A stretch of DNA of 64,000 bases from Nicotiana tabacum (taxonomy: Eukaryota; Streptophyta; Magnoliopsida; Solanales; Solanaceae), in the NCBI RefSeq assembly GCF_000715075.1, contig NC_134101.1, positions 194,576,103-194,640,102 of the forward strand. The letters run 5' to 3'. The notes under the pieces are model-generated. The model was given only the letters and a program-made list of their open reading frames with translations. It did not search any database and was not told where the DNA came from. Of the stretch, positions 34,888 through 46,913 are shown piece by piece. How positions within the stretch are numbered: the stretch's first letter is position 1; every line of letters begins with the position of its first letter. The translations under genes were made by a program, and so were the position numbers.

Positions 34888-36769
34888 GATGATCTAACAA
34901 ACCATCAACCGAACTTGTGGGTCCAAAAGGGAGCTGCTTGCGCAGTCTCACGAAAACGTGAATATCTCTCCACTACGATGTTGTATCGATGAACGATTTA
35001 ATGCATTGGAACTAGACTCATAGATATTCAATTTTGTGGATGGATCACCCCGTAATTCCAATTTCATTTATAGAAAAGTGCAGTAACATTGGACCCAAAT
35101 TTTGAAGTAAAATTATGAATGTAATTGACGTCAACTTTTGTCGACTTTTGTTTCCTAACTCGTTTGACTTCAAAACTTTTCACATGACTATTATACGACT
35201 AAACTAACTCATAATATCACCTCATTATCAAGTTAATCACACTATTGTCACCCCAGAAGTAAGGGTTATAACATTCCAACTTACCGTTTCGATGCAAGTT
35301 ATTTGCTTCAATTTGTTTAGCTTATAAACCTTCCAACCCTCTTGGTACTTGTTGTTCATGATCTTAAATATTTGTAACCTCCAAGGTAACATGATTAATT
35401 TACTTTATGTACTTTGAAATATGATCTCATTTTTTAGCTTACATTAATTAACTTATGACATACTCTTACGTATGAAAGCACGGGGTGTAACAAAATCCAT
35501 GAAAAAACAAAATACATAATAAAAACAAAGATAAAATTACTTAACCTCATGATTTAGGTGTTTATCTCATCCAAAATCGCCTTACCTGTGCTCCAAACTC
35601 AAAAAGTGAAGAAAATGAACTCAAAATCCTGAAATTGGATGTTTTAAAGACCGTCTAATCGTCCATTTTCGCAATTACGGTCACCAACCTCGCAACCGCA
35701 ATTCCAAAAACGTCCTGCTCAATTTGACCCTTTGCGGTCGCGGTCATGAACAAACCTCATTAAAACTTCTCATCTATTCCCATATAACCTATAGTGTAAT
35801 GGCCATAACAGTTTTTACAGAATTCCAAATGACAAATAGTTTGATTTTTTGAAAACTAGACACAAGGGGCTACAACTTTCATTTTATGATTACCTCCAAA
35901 CTCCTTAATATTGCAAGTTGTAAGCTCCCAAAGTCTGCCCTATGATAGCATAAATTTCTTCTTCGCAAACGTGCACCTTCCCTCCATGAACGCGATTCTC
36001 AAGTCCTATATTGCATTTTACCCTTCGCGACCACGGTCCAAAACTACGTGATCGGGATGTACACCTATGTAGCCAAAAAATCAACAGCTGAAAAGTGGCT
36101 AAAATTGGTCAGAAACTACCCCGAAGCTTGACTGACCCTCTTGGAACCCGTCCATTCATACCAGCAAGTCCCAAAACACAGCATAAAACTACTCGAGGCC
36201 TCAAATCCCATAAAATAACATCCAAATCATGAATCGCACCTCAAATAAAGCTTAATGAACTATTTCAAATTTCTAAATTCCAAACCTACGGTGAATACTT
36301 CTAAGCAACTCAACATCGCCTCAAATTTTGCACACAAGTTCCAACTGACACAAAGAACCTATTCCATCTCCCGGAACAACCATCTGAACCCGATAATATC
36401 GAAGTCGACTTTTGATAAAACCTATGAACTTTCCAAACCTTCAAATTACCAACATTCGCCAGTTAGAGGCAAAACCTTCTGAAACATTAAAATGAAATTC
36501 CGAGCATACGCCCAAGTCAAAAATCACCATCCAAACCTAACTGAACCATCAAAACTCTTATCCGAGGTCAAATACACAAAAGCCAAACTTGGTCAACTCT
36601 TTTAACTTAAAGCTTCTAGCTGAGATTCATTCCTCCGAATCAATTCTGAACTTCTCAAAAATCAGCACCAAGCATGCTCGCAAGTCATAATACATCATAT
36701 GAAGCTACTCTAGACTTCAAACCACATAACGGAATGCCTATCCCTGAAATGACTAGTCAGGTCATTACA

Positions 36770-36780
36770 TTCTCCCCCAC
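36770..36780 (-). promoter_or_regulatory. Polypurine tract of the LARD-like element
   Basis: Minus strand GTGGGGGAGAA, immediately before the LTR start TGTAATGACC. It fixes the minus-strand orientation of the element. Confidence 0.82.
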
Positions 36781-39700
36781 ATAAATATACGTTCATTCTC
36801 AAACATGTCAAGAGTCATTATAAAGCCATTAAATCACTATATAAACCCACCATACACATACCCACAGGTGATCCCACGTCACCTCAATCCATGTAAGTCA
36901 GTCATCACCACTAACTGAAGACTTTTCCATCAACCTTAGTTCACAAACCTTATAACCCAATCTCATCCAGAATTCATTATAAGACCTATTTTTCATATCT
37001 ATACATTGTATAAGTCTGAACAAGCCATATCAAATCATAACCATATTCCAATATATAATCACATGGTATACCACATAACTCAGATACTCATAGCAATAAC
37101 TTTTGACCACCATAGCTGCACAATAACAAAGTCGGTACTGACAACATACCTCGTTTCAAAATAGAATGTTGTTTTAAAACTTTGTTCACCACTAAGGATA
37201 AAATAAGTAGGTAGAAACTCATCATCACCCATCAGATCAACAAGTCACGGAGCTCTCTTGCACACCGAGAACCATAGCGAAATTCTAAGCTGACCTCTAA
37301 CATTATTCTTTGAACCCTACCTTAATCAAATCCGATAGCACATATTTCAGGTCCAATAACCTCATCTCATACAGTACAAGCTATTCGACCGACAAACCAT
37401 ACGATTCCACCTAGTCATAAATGACGCAATCTATACCCAACAAGCAATAACTCGAACATAATCGAAGATGGAAAGAGAACCAAATGAGAAAAATATCTGA
37501 CAAGTTCAGTAAGTACAACCCCAAAGGCACCATACTTTGAATACACCCCACAAGGGCGAAGCAAAACACATGAAATAACCACAAAGAATCTCATCATAAC
37601 ATAACCTCGTTGCCGCACGAAGCCCATAAACCAAACATACCGATCCACAAGGCATATCCATTGCCCAAATTCTCATACCCACCAAACACATGTGTATCAA
37701 TAGCAATCAAGTGAAGCCTTTGACCCTAACCATGGAGAAATGGATGGCACAATATACCACAAGAAGACCAAAACCAAGACGCAATAAACCGTTCAAAACC
37801 CCAAGATTAATCCTGCTCAAGTTTCGTTACAAGGTTCAAACAAAGCTGCATCAAGTATAAATAGTCAACAGTCTCACACCCCTCGTAGCATAAAAGAGAA
37901 ACACACGGAGCATATAAGATCATGAATAAGATCAACTCTAATTGATGGCACACCCCTGAACAATTGCTAAGTTGAGTAAACAATCTGATCTGATAGATTA
38001 CACATCCTTATTCCTAACAAACAGACCACCAGATCAATTCTGATCATTCAAAAATAGGCAATTAGCCTTCCAAAAGTTCGTAGTAACCTAACCACAACAT
38101 ATATCAACAGTTTTCTAACTCTGTCCATATCCTCATAGTCTACAACCAAGAATTAGTCCGCCTTTGAGAACTACTAGTCTCCAAATCCCAAGAATACAAC
38201 AATCTCCATAACCGATCTCAACTCAACCACTTAAATGACTGACATATCCCTCATGCACAATCATCTCGCTAGAATACTTCCACAATTCTTCCATGCCGCC
38301 TAGCAAAAACTAAACATCGAAAGTCGATAAACCAGGCCATTACCAAAATACCAGTCAAGCATCTGCAAGTCAAAATATAGTGTTCCTTATGAAAATGTGC
38401 ACCATTCTGAAGTGATACCAGATAGTGCCATCATTCTTCTAAAACATCTTAAACCGCCCATGCTAACTAGAGCTCATGGCCTTTCCTTTGAAGCTAAACT
38501 GCAACCTTGTAATTCTCAATCCCACATGACACATCTCATCTATCATGCCATCATATGAAAACATAGGAATCCCATTATCAACTTAGAATCACTAGTAGGA
38601 TAGACAACCCATCAACTAGGAACCTTCCACTTGACCCTTATCCAAGAGAAAAAAAACACAACATGCAACATATTCATCATACTAGTAGAAATATTCGTCC
38701 TAAGCTGTGATCGAAACCATCAGGAACTCTTCGAAACCCATCTGCAAATAACCAAGCCATCATAACTGAATCCCTCTAACTCAACCAGGTCACGTAGGTC
38801 GCCAAGCCCAAGATTATTGCCACAAAACACCTGAAGCATTTCATCACCGAAGGAACCTCTCACTACTATTACTATGTTAATCTAACCAACCACCAACCTG
38901 ACCTATTTATCCGAACTCCTCTTGACTTGCCTTCAAGTTATCACTTCTCCTAGCCAGTACACTATGATCCTTAACCTAAAGCTCACTCCAATATATCTTA
39001 GCATGAAAACCACGTCGTCTTAAGGCGCATAAGGCATTGTTTTCCCTCTTAAGCACCAAATAGTACCGCAACTACAATGCGCACTTTAAAGTGAATTCCA
39101 TGAATATGAAGTTGTTTCCTTAACCTCTTTGATACTGAAATATAGAATCTGTAATTATACATAAATACCTCAAGTCCTAACACATCTAATTCAAATCTTA
39201 GATCTTAGCCATTTACAAATTCGAGAAAAATCCTCAAATACCAAATATGAATCTTTAACTCAATAGAACTTTCTCGAGATTCATCCACTCTACTAAATCT
39301 CCAATGCATTGTCGAACCGAGCCGAATGACTTGTACCCCACTAGCACACTAACACCGAGAGAAGTAACCCCCACCTTAAACAATCGAGCGGATCGATTTT
39401 CCTAGAGCATTACGTCCACCACAAATAACAAATACGAATCACTTCAAGATTTTCATATATCCATAAAGTGTAATACATGTATCCAGAAATTTTCTTACTT
39501 GAGTCATCCTCGAAATCAAGATCTTTAAGTCGTAACTGATCCACAAGTAGGACTCATACAAAAACCAACATAAAACATGACCATTAAATCTGATCATCAA
39601 TAACAGGCTCCCCCACATGGCTCGAAGCCATAAGACTTAACATTTGTTAATCCACAATACCCTTACTTTATACCTGCCATGATCCCACACTAATATTCAA

Positions 39701-40600
39701 CTAAATCCTTTATATGCTCATGTAGCACTAATCATAGAATACATTAAATCTTCTGCTAAGCGCATAACCATCCTTGTGATTGTATGCAACCTTCATCAAA
39801 TGATTTGAACTCAAACTACATCACATACATATCACTTGGTAGAAAGAAAGCTCTTCACGGAAACATCATAAGGATCACACAACCTCAGCACATCACGCAA
39901 GAAATTAAGCAATTTGCTTAGCCTCAAACTGCATCTCTCTATGCCCTTTCATAGCCACAACCATGATGCAATCCTTAAAAGTCTATACGCATCAAAAAGA
40001 CATAAGAATCTAATTCATTCCATGAATGAGCAACTGAAAGATCCATAACACACTTATAACTCAAGACTATACAACACATCAAGATAGGATTTGAGCATCC
40101 ATAGTCCTTTCAAATCCCAAGCAAAATTCATCTTGTCACATCTAAACCATCTAAGCACATACCACAGTCACATAGTACTCATAATATAGCTATCACTGAG
40201 CCATTAATCCCACTCCTAGGGGTACAACCAGAAACATAAGTCCAAAGGCACATACTCATGCAACTAAGATCACCGAGCCCAAGTTGCGGTCTAAACTTGG
40301 CCTCAAGTCCTCCTAGCTGCTTATCTCCACAACATAGAGAACACATCTCTCACCTCATCCATGACATCACAAGTCGTCGAAGCACAACTAGTATAGAGTG
40401 CTCACAAAACATGCGAGTAGATGGAAGGAAATCAAAGATATACACTTCAAGCTGAATCAACACCGCACGATAAAGAAAGATAGGAGGTTTCATATATGCC
40501 ATGTAGCCTCTCGAAGATAGGTATGGACGCCATCATACTAATCCGCAAGACTCTATTAGATACTTGCTCATGACTCGTAAAACCCATAAACCTAGAGCTC
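36770..40600 (-). mobile_element. LARD-like internal region, no coding capacity
   Basis: About 3.8 kb between the two LTRs. The first bases on its sense strand (40400-40600) match the leader of the Tekay element (GTCTTGCGGAT, CTTCGAGAGGCTAC words also seen at 12550-12600), so it descends from or is mobilised by a Tekay-like element. I found no gag, protease, RT, RNase H or integrase motif on either strand. ORFs at 37415-37706 (minus) and 40258-40455 (plus) look accidental. This fits a large retrotransposon derivative (LARD). Confidence 0.68.
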
Positions 40601-43600
40601 ATGATGGTACCTAACTTGACCCATTAGGTAAGCCAGACAACATATAACACCATTCTAATAGAGTTTCTTAAATAATCAATAAATGAAATAATATAAATTC
40701 CATATAATACCCCAAGGATTGAGAGTACAAGTCATAAATCACTAAGACTTAGATTTACAAGGATGGTATAAAAATAAATACAACATTTATTTGGAATTTA
40801 CATAAACAGAATTCAAGTCTAAAACTACCAAGGATAAGTGGTAGCTATGTCCAGAAAATAGGTACACCTTCAATTCTAGCTTCCACCATACGTAGCAGCA
40901 TCAACTCCAGGATCTGCACACAACGTACAGAAGTGTAGTATGAGTACATCGGACCCCATGTACTCAATAACTAACAAATCTAACCTCAGGCTGAAAGCGA
41001 TGACGAGGTTGGAAGAAGGTCAGTGTCCAACACCAATAATCAATAACGACACATGATATAATAATGAAAGCAAAAGAGGACAACTCGAGAGATATCATGC
41101 TCAATACATTCATAAATATGAAAAAATAGACATGATTTTCAAGTATAACATTCAAAGCCCCAAATATTACCCCTGAAATCACTAAAAACATGAGTTTAAT
41201 AAGGAAACTATGACTTTCCAAGCTTCTGACAATAGATAAGACATTACATTTACCATCTAGCACGAGGAAAATACATCTTTATGCCGATATGTCAGATATA
41301 CATGTCAAGTCAATAACATCATAGTGAAGTTCCCCTCACACTCAGCACACTCATGATGTCTAGCACAAATTCCCCTCACCATCACATACACAATCACACT
41401 CAGCATTGTACGGGTGGCTGGCATAAATGCCCATCACCAAAGCACATATTTATCTTTGTACCAGCGCTCATTGTGAATACTAGAATCTGGAGAGAGGGAT
41501 CCTTGCCCAAGCTCTAAATCAATAATCAATATCACATAGCCCACTATGGGCCCTGGTGCACGTGTCTCCCCCTAAACATTACCATTTAGCCTAATGTGGG
41601 GTCTGGCATATGCATCACCTCAATATCAATAACACTTAGCCCAATATGGAGCCTCGACTTAAGAGTTGCCTCACTATCAATCACCACAGCTCAATGGACC
41701 ACATCAGTCATCAATGCGCTCAACTCTCCATATGCCAACATCTCACAGAAACATAATCCAATTATACAACATGAAATATCACAACGTGCCACAAATTTAG
41801 CTCAAACTCATGTCACGTATAAGGACACCAATAACATGTGAGACAACATATCAAAAGTGCATAGAGACAGAGATATAACATGCAGATATAACTATCATGA
41901 CTGAACAATATGACTACGGCTAAGGCAAACAGCTCAATATGGCAAACATATCCCTGTCATGTCTTAAACAATTAAGCAGACAACCTAGGCATAATTTCTA
42001 GTATGAATAATAACTCACATAGTGATACAAATGGAGAAAACATAATATTAAAGAATAATGATAGCAAAACAAGGCATATAATAGCCTAAGAACTACCGAA
42101 TCATGAATATCCTGGTGCACGCACACACGCTCGTCCCCTGGCATGTGCATCACCCCCAACACATCTCAAATATCATAGTTCTCAGGGAAAATTACCCTCA
42201 AATCAAAGTTTAGATATGTTACTTACCTTGAACAAGCTAGAAAAAATGCTCATGAAACGTTTCCCATTTAAATCGACTCCTAAACGGCTCTAAACTAGCC
42301 AAAACTAACTTAAAAAATCAAATTATGCAATAGGAAACAAACACAAACGATAAAGATCGAATCATTAATCAAATACTCATAGTCAAACAAAATATCAATT
42401 TGGGGCCCGCATCCTGGTACCTGACAAAACTCACAAATTCCGACAATCCATTCGAATAATAGTCCAAATATATAATTGGTTTCTAAGTCCAACCTCAATT
42501 TCATGTTCAAAACCCCACAATTCATTCTCTTAAGTTGGAGTCAAAAAACTCCCCAATTTCTTCTCTTTAAATCCTTGATTTAGGTGCAATAATTCATTGA
42601 AAAATAAAATATATAATCAAAATAAAGATAAAATAACTTACCCTCGTGATTTGGGTGTTTATCACCTCCAAAAGCGTCTTACTTGTGTTCCAAGAACACA
42701 AAAAATGAAGAAAATTAACTCAAAATCGCGAAATTGTATGTTTTAAAGCCCTGACAATTGTTCTTCTTTGTGATCGAGATCACCAACCTCGCGATAATGA
42801 TTTCATAAATCTCCTGACAATTTAACCCTTTGCAATCGCGACCATGAAGCTCCGCAATCGCGATAAACAAATTTCATTAAAACTTCTCGACTCCTTCCAG
42901 ACGGTCAATATTGTAATGGCCATACCCTTTTGTACAGAATTATAAATGGCAAACGGTTTGAGTTTTTGATAATTAGACACAAAGGGCTGCAATTTTTATT
43001 TTTAAATCACCTCAAAATTACATACAGATTGCATGATATAAGCTCCCAAAGTCAACACTATGATAGCAGAAATTTCTTCTTCGCAAACACGATCCTTCCC
43101 TCCAAAAATGCAATTCACAAGTACAGTATTGCATTTTACCCTTCACGATCGTGTCCCAGACCCTTCATGATCATGGCCCAAAGCGTCGCGATCATGATGT
43201 ACACCCCTATTGCTAAACACCAGTAGCTGAAAAGGTGCTAAAATTTTTATGAAACCACCTTAAAGCTCATCTGAGTCTCTTGGGACTCAGTCCAATCATA
43301 CCAACAAGTCCCAAAACATAACATGAACCTCCTCAAGGCTTCAAATCCCATAAAATAATATCAACACCATAAATTGCACCTCAAATGAAGCTTAATGAAT
43401 TATTTCAGATTTCTAAATTCCAGGCTTACGTTGAATAAGTCTAAACAACTCGGAATAACCTCAAATTTTGCACACAAGGTTCAAATGACAAAACGTACCT
43501 ATTCCAACTCCTAGAAAACCAATCTAAACCTGATAACACTAAGATCAACTCTCGGTCAAACCTACGAACTTTTCAAACCTTCAAATTGCCAACTTTCGCC

Positions 43601-43640
43601 AATTAGAGCCAAAATCTTCTAGAAATATCCAAATAGAAAT
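40601..43640 (-). repeat. LARD-like element, second LTR (terminus deleted at both ends)
   Basis: Homologous to 20311-36769 without its insertions. The PBS-side end is missing: homology begins at ATGATGG, equivalent to 20337, so the last 26 bp of the LTR and most of the primer binding site are gone, leaving the GAGCTCTAGGTTTATGGG leader. The other end stops at about 43640, roughly 290 bp short of the LTR start. No gene inside. Confidence 0.82.
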
Positions 43641-43822
43641 CTTCGCCAATTAGTTTTCGCTACCTAATCAAAGATTTTTCCTTCAACCTTAGTTCACAAA
43701 CTTTAAAACCCAGTCTCCAACATCTGGAATTCATTATAAGACTCGTTTCTCATATATATATATACAATATATAAGTATGAACAAGCTATATCAAGCCTTA
43801 ACCATATTTCAATATATAATCA
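43641..43822 (-). mobile_element. Second partial copy of the LARD internal region
   Basis: Bases 43660-43822 match 36905-37065, the internal sequence that normally lies next to the 3' LTR. The order LTR, internal, LTR, internal fragment means the right LTR once belonged to another copy, as in a tandem array made by unequal recombination and then trimmed. Homology ends abruptly at about 43822. Confidence 0.7.
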
Positions 43823-44343
43823 ATGAAATCAAGGAAAGTTATTATTTATTGGTTAACATTGTCAAATAAATATTTGGTCTATTCTCATGATGAAGAGAAC
43901 ATTCAATAACAAGGATAAAATGCTAAGCCTTTTTAATGATTTCTAATTTTAATATGGGATTATCAAATAGTTTATCTACAGGTATACATATTCAGGAATT
44001 ACCTATGTGAGTGTAACGTACAAGCCTTTAAGGAGAATTATGTAAGGCCAATTCTCTATGTGCTTACGAAATCAGTCAGTGTTCATGGCTGGAATGAGCA
44101 CAACAATAAGAACCAAAGACGGTCAAGGGTTGATTGTATCACTTATGTTGTCTAGGTATACAGCAAAGTTTGACGGTTCAAATATATCAAATTTACCAAT
44201 TGACTGAGTACATCTGATATAAATTCATTATGAAAAGTTTATACAGAAACTTACTTATCTAGATGCAATTAGCCCTTACTTACGAATCACACAGTTTTTT
44301 TGCATGTTTTTACACATATGACTATTCTCCATTCATGTAGGGG
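43823..44343 (+). other. Probable 3' untranslated part of a Ty1/copia element
   Basis: No ORF. It ends with ATGTAGGGGAA directly before a TGTTGAG start, like a polypurine tract joined to an LTR. The sequence looks like a familiar Solanaceae repeat, but no copia protein motif is visible, so the assignment is tentative. It may or may not belong to the copia fragment at 9438-20310. Confidence 0.35.
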
Positions 44344-44640
44344 AATGTTGAGTTTATTTAAAGGGTGTGAATGGGAAATGGAAGAGGAGCCTTTTGAATT
44401 GTACCTCTCCTTCTCACCTTTTTATTGCTTATAAATATAGAGTCATTTTTCCAATTTATATAACACAACTTCTAAGAGTTTTTGCATATTTTTACATTTA
44501 AATAGAGTCTGCCTGTGTGATTTATTCGGCTGAGTTTCTGGAGATTCTGTAGTTTGTGGTACCATAATTAGAGAATAGATTCATGTTCTATCCTTAGATA
44601 AATTATTTCAAATACCTTTGGAAACAACGAGGTAATTAAA
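44344..44640 (+). repeat. Putative Ty1/copia LTR remnant
   Basis: Starts TGTTGAG after the purine run and contains GCTTATAAATATAGAG (TATA box about 44427-44440) downstream of a CT-rich stretch, a plausible LTR promoter. The end is uncertain, and no second copy is present in the window to confirm it. Confidence 0.4.
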
Positions 44641-45247
44641 TTCATTAAGAATAAAAAATTAATTGTCGATTTAAAATATTTTTTACATTTCTGTTATAAC
44701 TTCTACTTTTCTGATTTTTGGGTTTGAATGCAATTTAATAAAAACAATGATCTACAGAATAGTCTTTTAAGTTAAAATTATTTATTTTTCAAAAATACTC
44801 TTTGTCATAAATATGTTACACAAAGACCATACGATATCTTTATTAGAATTCTCAAAAATATTCTCTATCGATTAGTCCTAACTTCATCTTAGGATTTATC
44901 GTAGAGTCACTTTGGAACTAGAACTTGAGCAGCAACTAATTAACAAAACAATCAAGTGGATCAACATATTAGTTTTGATTCCACAAAATATGTGGCTTCA
45001 ATAACGAGGAAAAAATAAAAATGATCCCTTAAGTTTTATGGCAAGTTTAAAGTAGGCCATGAAACAGTTCTTCAGCAGTTTTGATTCTTCAATTTTATAA
45101 TAAATGAGCATTTTTGGTTTAGTTATCTCATTATTTAACAAACACGATCTGGCTGTTAGATCTAAAGAGAACTATGAAAAAATGATTTAATAAGAAACAC
45201 TAGGAAAATTCTATCAAATCCCAATAATTACAATACAGAAAGTTGCA
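44641..45247. other. AT-rich sequence, nothing recognised
   Basis: About 600 bp, low in GC, without ORFs over 60 codons and without obvious repeats. It could be single-copy intergenic DNA or an old, diverged repeat. Confidence 0.5.
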
Positions 45248-46913
45248 TGTAATGACCCGATCAGTTGTTTTGAATTTTCGGACTCCATCCCCTTATTTGA
45301 TACTTGTTGTAGGTTGCTTTGATGCACGTTCTGAGAGGTTCAAGAGTAATTTGCAATACTTAATTCATAACCAGAGGCTTAAGGTTGGAATATTAGATCA
45401 AAGTCAACATTTTACGTAAACGACCCTTGATTGGTTATTTGAAGGTCACAATAGGTTCTTATTGTGATTTTGGACTAGTACATATATTTGGTTTGGGTCT
45501 CCGGTGGCCCGGTGTTATTTCGCTGCTTCTAGTTGGAAGTTAAAATTTTGAACTTAAGAAAGTTTGAGATTTTTTGTTTAATGCTTGATTCTTGATTTTG
45601 ATATTGTTTTTGTCCTTGGATTCTTTGAATAATTTTGTATATGGTATACAAACTTGTTAGGGTGATTGTATGGGATCACGAGGGCACGGATGAGTTTCAG
45701 AGTTATTTCGGAGCGTTTTGAACTAAGTTAGAATTGCAAATTTGTTGGTGCATCGCGATCATGAAGCTATGTCTTGCGACCTTGTAGAAGGAATTTGGGG
45801 GCCAGGAAAATTTACACTTTGTGATCATGTGAATGGAATCGCGGAGTGGGAATGCCCTGCTCACCATGATCAAAGAAAGGGAGACGCGATCGGGAGAAGG
45901 AAGGCCAGTATCACTTTTGTGCATCGCGATCGCAAGGATCACGGTCGCAATTGCGTATAGCAGTTTTCTGTCTGGTGTATATTTTGTCTAGATCTAAGTT
46001 TTAGCTTAGTTTCATCATTTTTGAGTTTTGGAGAACGGGAAAAGGATATTTTGAGTAAGGGTTTCACCCCAATATTAAGGGTAAATAACTGTTACTTGGA
46101 TTTGATCATATATCTTGATTCTACATGGATTTCCACACTTGAAATATGAAATCAAATAGTGAAATTTGGGCATTTTATCTAAAACTTAAGAGAATGAATT
46201 TTGTGATTTTGAATACTAATTTGGACTCGAATTTGGAAATAATTATATATTTGAACTCGTGGGATTATAGGTCGGGGATCTGACCTTAAGCTCTGATTTT
46301 GATTATGTTGGCCCGGTTGAATTTTTATTAAATTTTGAGAGTTGATTTAAAGATTGAAGCTTTATTGTTTGGAATTAATTTTTATGACGTTATTTAACCT
46401 CGTCTAGTATTATTTGGCTAGATTTGGAACATTTAGAGGCCACGAATAGAGGAAAATTCATGATTGGAGGCTAAAGCTTATTCGAAAAAAGGTTAGTATA
46501 TTGCATAACTTGGTTTGAGGAAAAGTATCTTAGGAAATAACATTGTTTGCTAATTGTAATGTATTAGGGGCAATGTTTTAAGGTGACGAGGATATATGCG
46601 GGTTTCATGGTTTATCCATGTTTGGAGTAGACTTTAAGCTTATTTATGACTTGTTTGGTTCTGTGTTATTCCTGACTTATGATTTATTGGATTATATGAC
46701 AAAGCGGGCCTATTCATAAATGATACAAATTTTGTTAGCACTTATAACATCTTATTTCCGCATGATGGGATATTCCTGAGATTGTTGATATACTTGATTT
46801 AGCTATTATCATACATTATGTCATGAGTACACATCTGCATTTTTATTTATTATTGTGCATATCATTAGTTTTTTCTTGAGCATATGCATGCATTCTATGA
46901 GATGGAGATCTTG
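45248..46913 (+). repeat. Chromovirus-like LTR fragment (5' part)
   Basis: Begins TGTAATGACCCGATCAG, close to the LTR start of the LARD-like element, and shows the same succession of landmarks as the Tekay LTR (TGATTTTGGACT, GATTTTGATATTGTT, GGGTAAATAACTGTTACTTG). It carries a cluster of CGCGATCGC-like words at 45745-45955. It is cut at 46913 by the next LTR, and the 3' part was not found. ORF 45742-45960 is LTR sequence. Confidence 0.65.

Larger units (their letters stand above)
22241..35492. mobile_element. Probable solo LTR, split by Tat element A
   Basis: A unit of about 2.6 kb (22241-24266 plus 34888-35492) is flanked by the 5-bp duplication AAATC (22236-22240 and 35493-35497). It starts TATCATGACC, probably TGTCATGACC with one change, and ends GGGGTGTAACA, giving T(G)...CA termini. 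No gag-pol or internal primer site is seen outside the nested Tat element, so a solo LTR left by recombination is the simplest reading. Orientation is uncertain. The minus-strand ORF at 24007-24213 and others are not convincing genes. Confidence 0.72.
20311..36769 (-). mobile_element. LARD-like element, 3' LTR (interrupted by nested insertions)
   Basis: Read on the plus strand this LTR runs from TGTCACAACC (20311) to GTCATTACA (36769), with the block 22241-35492 inserted in it; net length about 3.2 kb. Its two halves (20311-22240 and 35493-36769) align in order with the uninterrupted LTR at 40601-43640. The minus strand is the sense strand, because a purine tract (36770-36780) lies next to the 36769 edge. 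The outer flank reads TAGTA (20306-20310), but no matching duplication exists because the far end is truncated. It contains no gene. A CA/TA microsatellite lies at 21117-21149. Confidence 0.85.

Noticed and set aside
37415..37706. Minus-strand ORFs in the LARD internal region, possible small protein
   Set aside because: Two overlapping frames, no domain and no context; best explained as chance in a non-coding element.
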